Below are positions 15,710 to 24,260 of a stretch of 64,000 bases of DNA, one piece after another; position 1 is the first letter of the stretch, and every line of letters starts with the position of its first letter. Origin of the DNA: Halalkalibacter wakoensis JCM 9140 (GTDB lineage Bacteria > Bacillota > Bacilli > Bacillales > Bacillaceae_D); assembly GCF_000513095.1 (NCBI RefSeq), contig NZ_BAUT01000015.1, positions 1 through 64,000 on the forward strand, written 5' to 3'. The position numbers were made by a program, and so were the translations under genes. The notes below the pieces were generated by a model. The model worked only from the letters and a program-made list of their open reading frames with translations, was not told the origin of the DNA and searched no databases.

Positions 15710-16552
15710 ATGACTTACAAATTGCTAGCCCTTAACATCGACGGAACCATCTTAAAATCAAATTCTAGAATAAGTAAACAAACGAAGGATGCCATTGAGT
15801 ATGTTAAGGGAAAAGGAGTTTATGTTACTCTTGCAACTTCAAGACCTTTTCCATCAGCGAAAAAAATTGCGAAAGCCTTAAAGGTAGATAGTTGTTTAAT
15901 AACGAATGACGGAGCTTTTATTGCAGAAAATGCAGATGAGCCAATTTTTGTTAGAAAAATGAAAGAAGAAAAGGCATTACAAGTAGTAGATATTTTAGAG
16001 AGATATGATTGTCACATTCGTGTATTAGATGAGGAATATTCAATTGGAAATAAAGTAAGACAACGAAATCATCTAATAGCTAAAATGACCATTGGTGTTG
16101 GAGATCCTTTATTTTATCCGATTCGCTTTGTCGATTCCGTTTGTGAACAATTAATGCAAGAGCCAATTGCTCCGCCAAAGATTCAAGTTCAATTTTTTGA
16201 TAAAGAAGATCAGAAAAAGGCTAATAAACAAATGGAAGAGAACGTGATGGGAATCAGGATGCTTGAATCCGCTCCAGGTCGTTTTGAAATTGTAAGTGCA
16301 GGTGTATCAAAAGCAAGAGGCTTACAAACATTAGGGCAATATTTAGGGATTCGTGCCGATGAAATGGTCGCAATTGGTTCACAAAATACCGATGTAGAAA
16401 TGATTAATCAAGTAGGATTAGGTGTTGCGATGGGCAATGCTACTGAATCCGTAAAGGAAGTTGCCGATTGGCTTACAAGGTCAAATGAGCAAAATGGTGT
16501 TTCTTATATGGTTAAGGAAGTCTTTCGCAAGCAATTAAGATTGCCATTATAA
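15710..16552 (+). CDS. yhaX: YhaX-like Cof-type HAD protein with altered nucleophile
   Basis: A 280-residue Cof-type haloacid dehalogenase fold. Motif I reads LNIDGT, so the first Asp, the phosphate-accepting nucleophile of HAD phosphatases, is Asn. The second Asp and motifs ATSRPF, GVSKARGLQTLGQYLG and GVAMGNA are conserved. B. subtilis YhaX, which it resembles along its whole length, is a stress- and sporulation-linked protein of unknown activity. Loss of the nucleophile suggests a binding or regulatory role instead of phosphatase activity. The start has a gaaagggg site. Confidence 0.75.
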   Translation: MTYKLLALNIDGTILKSNSRISKQTKDAIEYVKGKGVYVTLATSRPFPSAKKIAKALKVDSCLITNDGAFIAENADEPIFVRKMKEEKALQVVDILERYDCHIRVLDEEYSIGNKVRQRNHLIAKMTIGVGDPLFYPIRFVDSVCEQLMQEPIAPPKIQVQFFDKEDQKKANKQMEENVMGIRMLESAPGRFEIVSAGVSKARGLQTLGQYLGIRADEMVAIGSQNTDVEMINQVGLGVAMGNATESVKEVADWLTRSNEQNGVSYMVKEVFRKQLRLPL

Positions 16553-16568
16553 TTTATATTCAGTTTTA

Positions 16569-16626
16569 GGGGTTGCCTTCTTAGGAGCTGGCGTAGGGTC
16601 AGTTCATTAAGAGGCAACCTCTTTTG
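16569..16626 (+). terminator. Terminator of yhaX-like gene
   Basis: ggttgcc-ttctta pairs with taagaggcaacc across an imperfect 25-nt apex, followed by tcttttg. Confidence 0.65.
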
Positions 16627-16714
16627 TGGTAAGAACTAAGACATATGTAAACAATAGTTTTTTCTTTCCTTTTTATTATGATAAACTAAACAAAAAGGTA
16701 AAGGAGGTGGGTAG

Positions 16715-16984
16715 ATGATCGAAATTCTTTCTGATCTGACGATGGTCTGGGTCACGTTGTTTATTACGGTGTCCGCACTAGCTGCGTTTACGGTCGCGAA
16801 TGTGTTAGCTATTGAGTGGGAGTTACGTACGAATTGGAGAAAGCAACAGACTCATGTTCAGGATCAGTCGATCTTGACAATCTCGTATGACCCTCCTTCT
16901 ATGAAACGATATCTTCCTAAAATTCCTTCACGGACGGATCATAAAAGTCTCGATGATGAAGATCCTAAACTTGTTGTCTTCTAA
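16715..16984 (+). CDS. MifM-like leader peptide upstream of yidC2 (candidate arrest peptide)
   Basis: An 89-residue frame with a strong aaaggaggtggg site. Residues 8-34 form one membrane segment, followed by a basic patch (RTNWRKQQ) and a soluble tail that ends in DDED at 80-83 and PKLVVF. In B. subtilis, MifM is a 95-residue peptide upstream of yidC2: its membrane segment is inserted by SpoIIIJ, and when insertion fails the ribosome stalls in a C-terminal acidic stretch and exposes the yidC2 ribosome-binding site. Here the last codons (16961-16977) pair with the insertase Shine-Dalgarno region (16996-17011). The layout fits such a sensor; the sequence itself is not recognisably MifM, so the function is inferred. 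Confidence 0.6.
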   Translation: MIEILSDLTMVWVTLFITVSALAAFTVANVLAIEWELRTNWRKQQTHVQDQSILTISYDPPSMKRYLPKIPSRTDHKSLDDEDPKLVVF

Positions 16985-17011
16985 CGAAAACAGAAACAAC
17001 AAGGAGGAATC
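16961..17011 (+). promoter_or_regulatory. Hairpin sequestering the yidC2 ribosome-binding site
   Basis: cttgttgt (16970-16977) pairs perfectly with acaacaag (16996-17003), and gatcct (16961-16966) extends the stem with aggaatc (17005-17011) after an internal loop and one bulged A. The Shine-Dalgarno aaggagg (17001-17007) is entirely inside the stem and the stop codon of the leader (16982-16984) is in the loop. A ribosome paused over codons 80-84 of the leader would cover the 5' arm and free the site. Confidence 0.65.
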
Positions 17012-17014
17012 ATA

Positions 17015-17770
17015 GTGAAAAGGATTGTTTTTTTATTAGTATTCATTGGAATAATAGTAACATTGACAGGCTGTGGAAGTGTGGAACAAGCGCCGATTAC
17101 AGCCGAAACAGAAGGGGTGTGGAATCACTTCTTTGTTTATCCAATGTCGTGGGTGCTCATTTATGTAGCGGAGGCATTTAATGGTAGTTATGGTTTAGCT
17201 ATTGTTTTAGTAACGATCGGTGTTCGCCTGCTGTTACTTCCTTTAGTTATGAAACAACAAAAAAGCACGAGAGCTTTGCAGACTCTTCGTCCTGAGATGG
17301 AGAAGTTGCAAATGAAATATAAAGAAGCAACAAAGAAAGACCCTAGCAAACAGCAAGAAATGCAAAAGGAGCTTTTTGCTCTATACCGCGATCAAGGTGT
17401 GAACCCAATGGCAGGATGTTTTCCGATGTTGATTCAACTTCCGGTCATGATGGCGTTTTATTTTGCTATTATGAGAACAGAAGAGATTGCCTTTCACACG
17501 TTCTTATGGTTTGACTTAGGAAATCCAGACTTTATCTTGCCTTTTATCGCTGGATTGACGACATTTTTACAAGTTAAAATGACTTCCCAACAGCTAGAAG
17601 GTCAAATGAAGATGATTATGTATATAATGCCAGTTATGATTATTGTAGCGGGAATGTCCTTGCCTTCAGCTCTTTCGTTATATTGGGTGGTAGGAAATAT
17701 ATTTATGATTGTTCAAACGTATTTTACGGTAACTCGTTTTGATCAACAAGCAGCACAAGTTAGTAAATGA
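17015..17770 (+). CDS. yidC: YidC/OxaA membrane protein insertase, second paralogue type
   Basis: This 251-residue lipoprotein-type insertase inserts and folds membrane proteins, with or without SecYEG. The signal peptide ends in a lipobox LTGC (Cys20). The five-segment YidC core has the hydrophilic-groove arginine in [17 protein letters not shown] and the family block [23 protein letters not shown]. Bacilli carry two such proteins, SpoIIIJ (MisCA) and YidC2 (MisCB/YqjG). The preceding leader and the location away from rnpA suggest that this is the regulated YidC2 type. GTG start at 17015. Confidence 0.85.
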   Translation: MKRIVFLLVFIGIIVTLTGCGSVEQAPITAETEGVWNHFFVYPMSWVLIYVAEAFNGSYGLAIVLVTIGVRLLLLPLVMKQQKSTRALQTLRPEMEKLQMKYKEATKKDPSKQQEMQKELFALYRDQGVNPMAGCFPMLIQLPVMMAFYFAIMRTEEIAFHTFLWFDLGNPDFILPFIAGLTTFLQVKMTSQQLEGQMKMIMYIMPVMIIVAGMSLPSALSLYWVVGNIFMIVQTYFTVTRFDQQAAQVSK

Positions 17771-17783
17771 GGATTTTGTCGGG

Positions 17784-17826
17784 GGTGTTCCAGCAGGCTA
17801 AAGAGCCTGTTGGAACACCTTTTTTA
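17784..17826 (+). terminator. Terminator of yidC2
   Basis: Stem ggtgttccagcaggct / agcctgttggaacacc with a 4-nt loop and seven T. Confidence 0.9.
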
Positions 17827-17892
17827 ATGGCATTCACCTAATTTCTTCTTTTGAATAGGCTATAGCATAGCGAAAAAAAGGAGGAGTTAAGA

Positions 17893-18339
17893 ATGAGTCA
17901 TTCTCACAATATGAAGGTGAATTGTCAGCAATACTTACATCAGCCTGTTCAAGTACAATTAGGTCAACAGCAAAGTTATTCAGGTGTAATTGAACATGTA
18001 GATGATCACAATGTCTATCTTATGGTTCCGATTGATGAAATGGGGCAGTATATGGATTTGGCTACATTGATGCAAGGGGCAAATGCACAGAGCATGTATC
18101 ATTATGGTCAAGGAGATCAGGCTTTTGATTATATTCCGCAAGATCCTATGGCTAGACAACAGGCAGAACAGGAACGATATTTCGCAGGTGGAGGATATTT
18201 CCCACCATATCCTCCGTTTCCAGTAAGACCACCGTTTCCTTATTATCCATATCCTTATGGACCATTTCCACGCCCATTAGGCTGGGGGCGAATCATATTA
18301 CCATTAGCAGCTTTAACAGCAATTGCTGCGCTTGTTTAG
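17893..18339 (+). CDS. Pro/Tyr/Phe-rich protein, possibly spore-associated
   Basis: A 148-residue protein. Residues 1-60 are hydrophilic and could form a small beta domain (PVQVQLGQQQSYSGVIEHVDDHNVYLMVP). The middle, about 98-130, is a run of Pro with Phe and Tyr (PPYPPFPVRPPFPYYPYPYG), and the C-terminus is a short hydrophobic helix (IILPLAALTAIAALV). No named family is recognised. Proteins of this composition are often spore-coat or cell-surface components in Bacilli. The ribosome-binding site is aaaggagg. Confidence 0.5.
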   Translation: MSHSHNMKVNCQQYLHQPVQVQLGQQQSYSGVIEHVDDHNVYLMVPIDEMGQYMDLATLMQGANAQSMYHYGQGDQAFDYIPQDPMARQQAEQERYFAGGGYFPPYPPFPVRPPFPYYPYPYGPFPRPLGWGRIILPLAALTAIAALV

Positions 18340-18348
18340 GGAACATTC

Positions 18349-18461
18349 GGGAGTCACTCGACTCCTGCGGGAAATAGAGGTTGGAGCGAGCGCCCACAGG
18401 CAGAGCCGAGGAGGCTCGCCACCTCCTTGCGGGTGCGAGTGGCTGTAGCGCAATGAAACGG
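18349..18461 (+). repeat. Palindromic intergenic repeat, family A, shortened copy
   Basis: It begins at gggagtcactcgactcctgcggga, lacking the first 15-20 bases of the full copy, and ends with gtggctgtagcgcaatgaaacgg. Its 5' end starts ten bases after the preceding stop codon. Confidence 0.7.
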
Positions 18462-18514
18462 ATATTGAAAGAACGCAACTGATAAAAATAATATGTATGC
18501 GAAAACAAATTTAC

Positions 18515-18562
18515 AGAAAGAAAGTACTTCTAAAGTATAGCTAGAAGCACTTTCTTTCTTTG
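18515..18562 (+). terminator. Hairpin terminator before cssR
   Basis: agaaagaaagtacttct pairs with agaagcactttctttct (one mismatch), followed by ttgtc. The strongly T-rich 3' arm makes it a plausible terminator. Confidence 0.65.
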
Positions 18563-18778
18563 TCGTATTATCATTTTATCCGTCACTTTTACCCGGGAAA
18601 TATCGAATGGAAATTAAGTCCCCCGAATTACATCAAAAAACGTTTTATTGTGAAAAATGTTGTAAATCTACTTGATACTAGTGGTTTCGCTACCTGAAAC
18701 TCGTTTCATCGATTAAAATAAGATACAATATAGTGCATGAATAGATTTTTCCGTATTCGGACAAAGGAGGAGACTGAC

Positions 18779-19461
18779 ATGAGTGATTATCTCGTTTATC
18801 TTGTAGAAGATGAGGAAAACTTGTCGGAAGTGTTAAAAGCTTATTTAGAGAAAGAAGGTTGGAACGTTAAAGCATTTCATGATGGCGATGTTGCGCGGGA
18901 AGCGATCGTGGACAAGCCTCATTTATGGATTTTAGATATTATGTTACCAGGTACAGACGGGTATCAATTATTAAAAGCAATTAAAGAAGATGCCGATACT
19001 CCGGTTATCTTCATTTCAGCTAGAGATCAAGATTTGGATCGCGTATTAGGGTTGGAGATGGGAAGTGACGACTACCTCGCTAAGCCATTTCTCCCACAAG
19101 AGTTGATCATTCGTGCAAAGAAATTATTAAATCGAGTATACGGTGTTTCGACACAAGAACAAAAGAAAATTGAACTGAATCAATATACCATTGATCCAAT
19201 CGGTCGAAAGGTTGTGGATGAAGAAGCTACAGGAGAGACATTAGTTGATCTAACAACGAAGGAAATGGACTTAATTTTATTGTTAACAGGTGAAATCGGA
19301 AAGGCTTTTTCGCGCGAAAAATCATCGAACATGTTTGGGGGGAGAACTACTTTGGTTCAGAGCGTGCTGTTGATGATGTTGTAAGGCGTGTTCGAAAAAA
19401 AATGCCTCGTGTTCATCTTGAAACATTGTATGGCTACGGCTATCGTGTTCTATCTTCATGA
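18779..19461 (+). pseudogene. cssR: CssR-like response regulator, frameshifted
   Basis: An OmpR-family regulator of about 227 residues once the frame is mended. The receiver domain is complete: VYLVEDEENL acidic pocket, phosphorylated Asp in WILDIMLPGTDGY, and the Lys in YLAKPF. The winged helix follows, with the end GYGYRVLSS in a second frame. The break is at 19317-19321, where five A should be six to read SREKIIEHVWGENYFGSERAVDD. It matches B. subtilis CssR, which with CssS senses misfolded secreted protein and induces HtrA-type proteases. The ATG at 18779 has an aaaggagga site. Its stop overlaps the cssS start. Confidence 0.8.
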
Positions 19462-20828
19462 TAAAAGTCAATTTAACGCAGCGAATTTGGCTAGCGTTCA
19501 TTTCCATTATCGTTATCGTTGTTTTATCAGTGACGATTATTTATCCTATATCGATAAAAGGTACGCTAACAGAAGAAACCTATCGAATCATCCAATACGA
19601 ACAACTTAGAACAGCGTATCCATTGCTAGATTTAATTAATCCAAGAAATGAGCAGGAATTCACAAATCGTGAAGCTGGACGAGTGGGGCATTTCCTGATT
19701 TACGACACGTTAGGACGTGCAACAGAGGGAGCACCTCCACCAAAAGAGGTGTTACAGGAAATGGCTCAAAATGCATATAGACAAGAAGCAGATCGTGGTC
19801 GATACGAAATTCAGTATGGAGGAGCGACTGTCTTCTATGTCATAACCAAAGCAGAAATTGATGATCGCCCGGCCTTTCATATTTCCTATATGTGGGATAC
19901 GTATCGTGATCAAATGGTTAATCGCTTATGGGAGAGATTGCTCTATATTCTTTTGTTAACAAGCTGTTTGAGCTTGATTCCAGCCATTTGGTTAAAGCAC
20001 TATTTGCGACAACCTCTTATAATTCTTGGAAATCATTTAGAACAGATAGCCAACCGTGATTGGAAAGAACCATTGAAGTGGCAAGGAGATGAAGATTTTC
20101 AAAGGTTATCAGATCAATTTGAAAAGATGCGTGAAAATTTGAATTTATATGACCGGGCACAGAAAACGTTTATTCAACATGCTTCTCACGAGTTGAAGAC
20201 GCCAATCATGGTTATAAAAAGCTATGCCCATTCAGTGAAAGATGGCATTCTGCCAAAAAACAATATGGAACAAACGATGGATGTAATTATTGAAGAAGCA
20301 AATCGAATGGAACGAAGAGTCATTGATATGCTTTATTATACGAAGTTAGATTCGTTAAAAGAAGAAAGTCCAAAACATGAGGAAATCGTATTTGGGCAAA
20401 TTGCCTTTCAAATTGAGGAGCGTTTCAGAGTCCAACGAGAAGATGTAAAAATATTGGTGGAAGGTGCTGATACGCGTTTATTGGGGGATTTGGAACAACT
20501 AGAAGTCCTTTTGGAGAATTTAGTTGAAAATGCATTACGCTATGCTAACGATACGATTTGGATGAGGGCTGTTGCAACAGAGAAGCAAGTTGTCATAACA
20601 GTTGAAAATAATGGCGATTCGATCCCAACACATGATTTGTCCCAGTTGTTTAATCCATTTTACAAAGGCAATAAGGGAAAATTTGGATTAGGTCTTGCCA
20701 TTGTGAAACGAATTGCTGAATTACATGGTGGGAGTCCAAAAGCTGAAAATACGGAAATTGGTGTCAAATTTTCAGTTGTATTTCCAAATGAATTACAAAA
20801 AGAGGGGAAGAAAGGGAAGAAGGTGTAA
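19458..20828 (+). CDS. cssS: CssS-like sensor histidine kinase
   Basis: A 456-residue membrane kinase. Two membrane segments (about 9-31 and 156-178) flank an extracytoplasmic sensor domain of about 125 residues; HAMP follows, then the dimerisation helix with the phosphorylated His in HASHELKTPIMVIKSY, and the ATPase domain with the N box ENLVENALRYA and the G box KGKFGLGLAIVK. Length and order match CssS, the sensor of secretion stress in B. subtilis. Its start overlaps the cssR stop (ATGA). Confidence 0.85.
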   Translation: MIKVNLTQRIWLAFISIIVIVVLSVTIIYPISIKGTLTEETYRIIQYEQLRTAYPLLDLINPRNEQEFTNREAGRVGHFLIYDTLGRATEGAPPPKEVLQEMAQNAYRQEADRGRYEIQYGGATVFYVITKAEIDDRPAFHISYMWDTYRDQMVNRLWERLLYILLLTSCLSLIPAIWLKHYLRQPLIILGNHLEQIANRDWKEPLKWQGDEDFQRLSDQFEKMRENLNLYDRAQKTFIQHASHELKTPIMVIKSYAHSVKDGILPKNNMEQTMDVIIEEANRMERRVIDMLYYTKLDSLKEESPKHEEIVFGQIAFQIEERFRVQREDVKILVEGADTRLLGDLEQLEVLLENLVENALRYANDTIWMRAVATEKQVVITVENNGDSIPTHDLSQLFNPFYKGNKGKFGLGLAIVKRIAELHGGSPKAENTEIGVKFSVVFPNELQKEGKKGKKV

Positions 20829-20936
20829 CTGTTCACCGTCTTCTTTTTTCTTGCTAGTAGAATGGATTTGCTTTAAAAGTCTGTAAGTAAGATATGGTAT
20901 ACTAAAGAAAGTTGAAAATGATAGCTGAGGTGACTG

Positions 20937-21899
20937 ATGATGAGTAAGGGGATACGATTTCAACAAGTTGGAGAAAAAGTTGAGACATACTTTCTAATTA
21001 AATCAGCGGTAAAAGGAGTAGCATCCAATGGCAAGCCTTTTTTAACGCTCATTTTAAGTGATCACACTGGGGATATTGAGGCAAAGTTATGGGGCTGCTC
21101 TCCGGAAGATGAAGCTACTTTTTGTAGCCAAGTAATCGTTCATCTCCATGGTGAGGTAGCTGAATATCGTGGTCGATTACAAATGAAGATTAGTAGTATT
21201 CGTCCTACTTCAGCAATGGACCAAGTAAACATCGCTGACTTTGTAAGATCTGCTCCTCTTGCGCCAGCTGATATGCTTGATGAAATCACTCAAGCGATTT
21301 TTGAAATGAAAAATCCAAATATCCAAAGAATTACAAGACATTTGCTAAAAAAACACCAACAGGCTTTTCTAGAAGTGCCGGCTGCTACAAAAAATCATCA
21401 TGAATTTGTGTCAGGTTTAGCTTATCATGTTGTTAGTATGTTGAAAATAGCAAAAAGCTTAGCTGACTTATATCCAACTCTTGATACCGATTTATTGTAC
21501 GCAGGAATTATATTACATGATCTAGGGAAGGTCAGAGAATTATCAGGTCCAATTGATACTTCCTATACATTAGAGGGGAAACTGATTGGCCATATCTCAA
21601 TCATGGTTAGTGAAATTGCTGAAGCTGCAAAGGAACTTGCTATTGAAGGAGAAGAAGTACTGGTTCTTCAACATTTGATTTTATCCCATCATGGGAAAGG
21701 AGAATGGGGGAGTCCGAAAGTTCCTGTTATTCGTGAAGCGGAAGTATTACATATGATTGATAACATTGATGCCAAAATGAACATGATGGACCGTGCTCTA
21801 GAACGCGTACAACCTGGTGATTTTTCTGAACGAGTCATGGCAATGGACAACCGTAGTTTTTATAAGCCAGCCTTTCATGAACCTCCATTAGATTTTTAG
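20937..21899 (+). CDS. yhaM: 3'-5' exoribonuclease YhaM
   Basis: A 320-residue enzyme with an N-terminal OB-fold RNA-binding domain (about 10-100) and a C-terminal HD phosphohydrolase-type domain (about 160-290) with the metal ligands H and HD in GLAYHVVSM and ILHDLGKV. YhaM trims RNA 3' ends in Firmicutes. Two adjacent ATG codons (20937 and 20940) are possible starts behind the gaggtga site. The yhaM-yhaL-prsA order is that of B. subtilis. Confidence 0.9.
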   Translation: MMSKGIRFQQVGEKVETYFLIKSAVKGVASNGKPFLTLILSDHTGDIEAKLWGCSPEDEATFCSQVIVHLHGEVAEYRGRLQMKISSIRPTSAMDQVNIADFVRSAPLAPADMLDEITQAIFEMKNPNIQRITRHLLKKHQQAFLEVPAATKNHHEFVSGLAYHVVSMLKIAKSLADLYPTLDTDLLYAGIILHDLGKVRELSGPIDTSYTLEGKLIGHISIMVSEIAEAAKELAIEGEEVLVLQHLILSHHGKGEWGSPKVPVIREAEVLHMIDNIDAKMNMMDRALERVQPGDFSERVMAMDNRSFYKPAFHEPPLDF

Positions 21900-21961
21900 T
21901 TCTATTCTTACATGCTTGTACATAAGATAAAGTAAATGGTACAAAGCATGGAGGGGTTCTA

Positions 21962-22231
21962 ATGAAAAATAATCCAAGAAAACGTTTCGCATTCATTTTA
22001 CTAACCATTCTAGTCGCAGGGGCTCTTGTTACCCAAACAGCTTTTGGAGCCTTTTTGTTATCAAGTCCTTGGTGGGTTTACTTTGTTTTGGCAGGGATCG
22101 TATTAAGTGGATATTTATCAGTGAAATATTCATTAGAAGACAAGCGTACAGAACAAGAGTGGATTGAAAATGAAGGAAATATCTACATGAAGCGCTTAGA
22201 AGAAGAACGTGAGCGTCGCAAAATGGGTTAA
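21962..22231 (+). CDS. yhaL: YhaL-family sporulation membrane protein
   Basis: An 89-residue protein with hydrophobic segments at about 10-29 and 34-52 and a charged tail ending EEERERRKMG. The PWWVYFVLAGIVLSGYLSVKYSLEDKR block is the YhaL signature. The family is linked to sporulation by expression; its role is not known. It has a ggaggggt site and its own terminator, and lies between yhaM and prsA as in B. subtilis. Confidence 0.75.
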   Translation: MKNNPRKRFAFILLTILVAGALVTQTAFGAFLLSSPWWVYFVLAGIVLSGYLSVKYSLEDKRTEQEWIENEGNIYMKRLEEERERRKMG

Positions 22232-22239
22232 GAATATCA

Positions 22240-22285
22240 AAAAGCCAGAAAACGTGGAAACACATCCACTTCTCTGGCTTTTTCT
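22240..22285 (+). terminator. Terminator of yhaL
   Basis: aaaagccagaaaacgtgga pairs with tccacttctctggcttttt, with one internal mismatch, followed by ctttttag. Confidence 0.85.
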
Positions 22286-22287
22286 TT

Positions 22288-22386
22288 TTAGTACAAGTAT
22301 GCTGCACCTACAATAATGAGCAGAACGAACAACACGACTAACAATGTGAAGCCAATATCGTATGTTGGTTTTACAGTTCCTGACAT
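22288..22386 (-). CDS. SscA/YjcZ-family sporulation micro-protein (32 aa)
   Basis: A 32-residue peptide with a hydrophilic head and the signature GFTLLVVLFVLLIIVGAAYL, preceded by an aaaggatg site. YjcZ/SscA-like peptides are small spore proteins; SscA in B. subtilis is needed for normal coat assembly and germination. It is convergent with yhaL. Confidence 0.8.
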   Translation of the reverse strand: MSGTVKPTYDIGFTLLVVLFVLLIIVGAAYLY

Positions 22387-22471
22387 GGTGAAACATCCTT
22401 TCTTTTTTATTCTCAATTTTAGCCTATGCATAGGCATATGTTTTGTTCTAGGCAGGAGCGGAAGAATGCGA

Positions 22472-22523
22472 AAAAAGGTTGTCTTACTTGAAGCAAATGC
22501 TTAGTAAGACAACCCTTTAAAAC
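22472..22523 (-). terminator. Terminator of prsA
   Basis: On the minus strand, gggttgtcttac pairs with gtaagacaacc around a 16-nt apex and is followed by ttttttcg. Confidence 0.8.
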
Positions 22524-22528
22524 ATCCA

Positions 22529-23443
22529 TTATTCTGCTGTTTCGGAGTTGAAGAGATGAGAGAATCTTGGATCTTGAATGTTAATATCGGCATTTTCAAT
22601 AAGTTCTGCCATCACTTCATCTGTTGATTTTGACTGCTGCTGAATCAGTAGCTGTTCAATTTCTTCTTCATAATCTTCAAACTGATCTCGTTTGTCCGTT
22701 ACTTTGATGATATGAAAACCAAAGTCAGACTCTACGGGTTCACTAATTTCACCAATCTCTAAAGCAAACGCTGCTTCTTCAAATGGACCAACCATAACCC
22801 CGCTTCCAAAAAAGTCAAGATCACCACCACGAGCTCCAGATCCTGGATCTGTTGAATATTCTCGTGCAAGATCAGCAAAGTCTTCTCCCGCTTCAATTCG
22901 CTCTAGTAGTTCATTGGCTGTGTCTTCATCTTCGACTAAAATATGACTTGCTCGAATTTGCTCACCAAATTGTTCTTCATTTTCATCGTAGTAAGCTCGA
23001 ATGTCTTCGGCTGTCACATTAATTCCTTCTGTTGTAAGCTTTTGTAGGGCAAGAGGTGGAAGGAGAAATTCTTCTACGAATTCATCGAGTGATTCCACAT
23101 CTAAGTTAAATTGATTTTGAAGAGCGTCAACGATCCCTTCATCATCCTCAATTTCGTAAGCTACCTTAAATTCATTACGTAGCATATTTAATTCTTCTTC
23201 TATCTCTTCTTCAGAAATTTCAACGGTCTCAACAGCTTGATCAAGAACGTGGTTTCGGATCATCTCTTGTAATACAGATTCGCCATGCTTTGTCTTTAAC
23301 TCATCAACAAAGGCAACTTCGGTTATTTCTGTTCCATCAATAATCACAACTGGTGTATCATCTCCAGGTGAACTTTCGTTGTTACAAGCAGCTAAAGTTG
23401 CAAAACATGCTAACCCTAGAGCCATCATCATACTCTTTTTCAT
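22529..23443 (-). CDS. prsA: Foldase lipoprotein PrsA (peptidyl-prolyl isomerase)
   Basis: PrsA is a membrane-anchored foldase that helps exported proteins and penicillin-binding proteins fold outside the membrane. The signal peptide ends in the lipobox LAAC. The central parvulin domain runs from about [14 protein letters not shown] to [11 protein letters not shown] with the [17 protein letters not shown] block; helical N- and C-terminal parts flank it. The product is strongly acidic, as expected of an extracellular protein of an alkaliphile. ATG at 23443 gives MKKS; a GTG 12 bases upstream is too close to the gagga site. 304 residues. Confidence 0.9.
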   Translation of the reverse strand: MKKSMMMALGLACFATLAACNNESSPGDDTPVVIIDGTEITEVAFVDELKTKHGESVLQEMIRNHVLDQAVETVEISEEEIEEELNMLRNEFKVAYEIEDDEGIVDALQNQFNLDVESLDEFVEEFLLPPLALQKLTTEGINVTAEDIRAYYDENEEQFGEQIRASHILVEDEDTANELLERIEAGEDFADLAREYSTDPGSGARGGDLDFFGSGVMVGPFEEAAFALEIGEISEPVESDFGFHIIKVTDKRDQFEDYEEEIEQLLIQQQSKSTDEVMAELIENADINIQDPRFSHLFNSETAE

Positions 23444-23636
23444 TTGTCTACTCACTCCTCAACGTGATGCTCGGTCAAAGCTTGTCTTTTTTCACTTTAC
23501 TATACCACATATTCATTTAGGAGAGAAAGGTTTTCAAGTTTTCATCAAAAATATACGGATCCCTAGGATAGTAGCCTAGTACGTTTGGCTTTTTGCTGCA
23601 TAGGATATCGTAACTAAGCAATGAGGAGGTGTTATT

Positions 23637-23720
23637 ATGGCTCACGCATACCACGGAGGATTTGCGTTGATCGTAGTGTTGTTCATCTTATTAGTAATTG
23701 TAGGTGCAGCTTGGTTGTAA
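23637..23720 (+). CDS. SscA/YjcZ-family micro-protein (27 aa)
   Basis: A 27-residue peptide, MAHAYHGG followed by FALIVVLFILLVIVGAAWL, behind a perfect gaggaggtg site. It belongs to the small YjcZ/SscA spore-protein family. A near-identical paralogue follows 57 bases downstream. Confidence 0.85.
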   Translation: MAHAYHGGFALIVVLFILLVIVGAAWL

Positions 23721-23776
23721 TACCAACAACAACATCTCTAGCGGAATTAAAACCTTTGTACTAAGGAGGGATAGAA

Positions 23777-23863
23777 ATGTCTCACACTTATTCTGGAGGA
23801 TTTGCGTTACTAGTAGTATTGTTTATTTTGCTAGTTATTATTGGTGCAACTTGGATGTACTAA
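23777..23863 (+). CDS. SscA/YjcZ-family micro-protein (28 aa)
   Basis: A 28-residue paralogue of the preceding peptide, MSHTYSGG followed by FALLVVLFILLVIIGATWMY, with an aaggaggg site. The pair arose by tandem duplication and, with the copy at 22288-22386, makes three such genes within 1.6 kb. Confidence 0.85.
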   Translation: MSHTYSGGFALLVVLFILLVIIGATWMY

Positions 23864-23887
23864 TCAAATCTAGCCTTGGCTAAAAGG

Positions 23888-23926
23888 AAGAAGAGTGAGG
23901 ACTTCTAAAGTCACTCACTCTTCTTA
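23888..23926. terminator. Hairpin between convergent small genes
   Basis: aagaagagtgag pairs with ctcactcttctt over a 14-nt apex. The tail is not T-rich on the plus strand, so termination efficiency is uncertain. Confidence 0.5.
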
Positions 23927-24103
23927 TGTGAATAAAATTTTTACATATGTGGAAGTCAATAAAATGGTCATAAGAATATTGATCGTTCGAAATAACTTAG
24001 GATGCTTTTCCGAAGGGATTTCTCGCTTTATACACAAAGCATCTGTCATAGAATTTATAACGAACAAAATAAACAAAGCAAAAAATATAATAAAGAAGAG
24101 CAT
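23924..24103 (-). CDS. Small membrane protein (59 aa)
   Basis: A 59-residue protein with hydrophobic segments at about 2-17 and 42-58. The ATG at 24103 is preferred because of the aggaggc site eight bases upstream on the minus strand; a longer frame to 24184 lacks one. Not recognised. Confidence 0.45.
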   Translation of the reverse strand: MLFFIIFFALFILFVINSMTDALCIKREIPSEKHPKLFRTINILMTILLTSTYVKILFT

Positions 24104-24260
24104 AGATGTGCCTCCTGACGAGCAATGATATATAAACTTTATCAAAAAATAAGCAAAAAAGATAGAAGAATGATCAATTTTCATTAAAAAGCAGTTTAAA
24201 AGTTTGTCTGTTTGGTGTAGTGTATGTACAATTATTACGAAGAGAGGGGGGCGGATTCAC

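Larger units (their letters stand above)
18340..18778. other. Intergenic region: repeat A, hairpin, cssR promoter region
   Basis: No gene is seen. It contains palindromic repeat A (18349-18461), a terminator-like hairpin (18515-18562) and the region upstream of cssR with the inverted repeat tgaaac-tc-gtttca (18695-18708). Confidence 0.6.
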
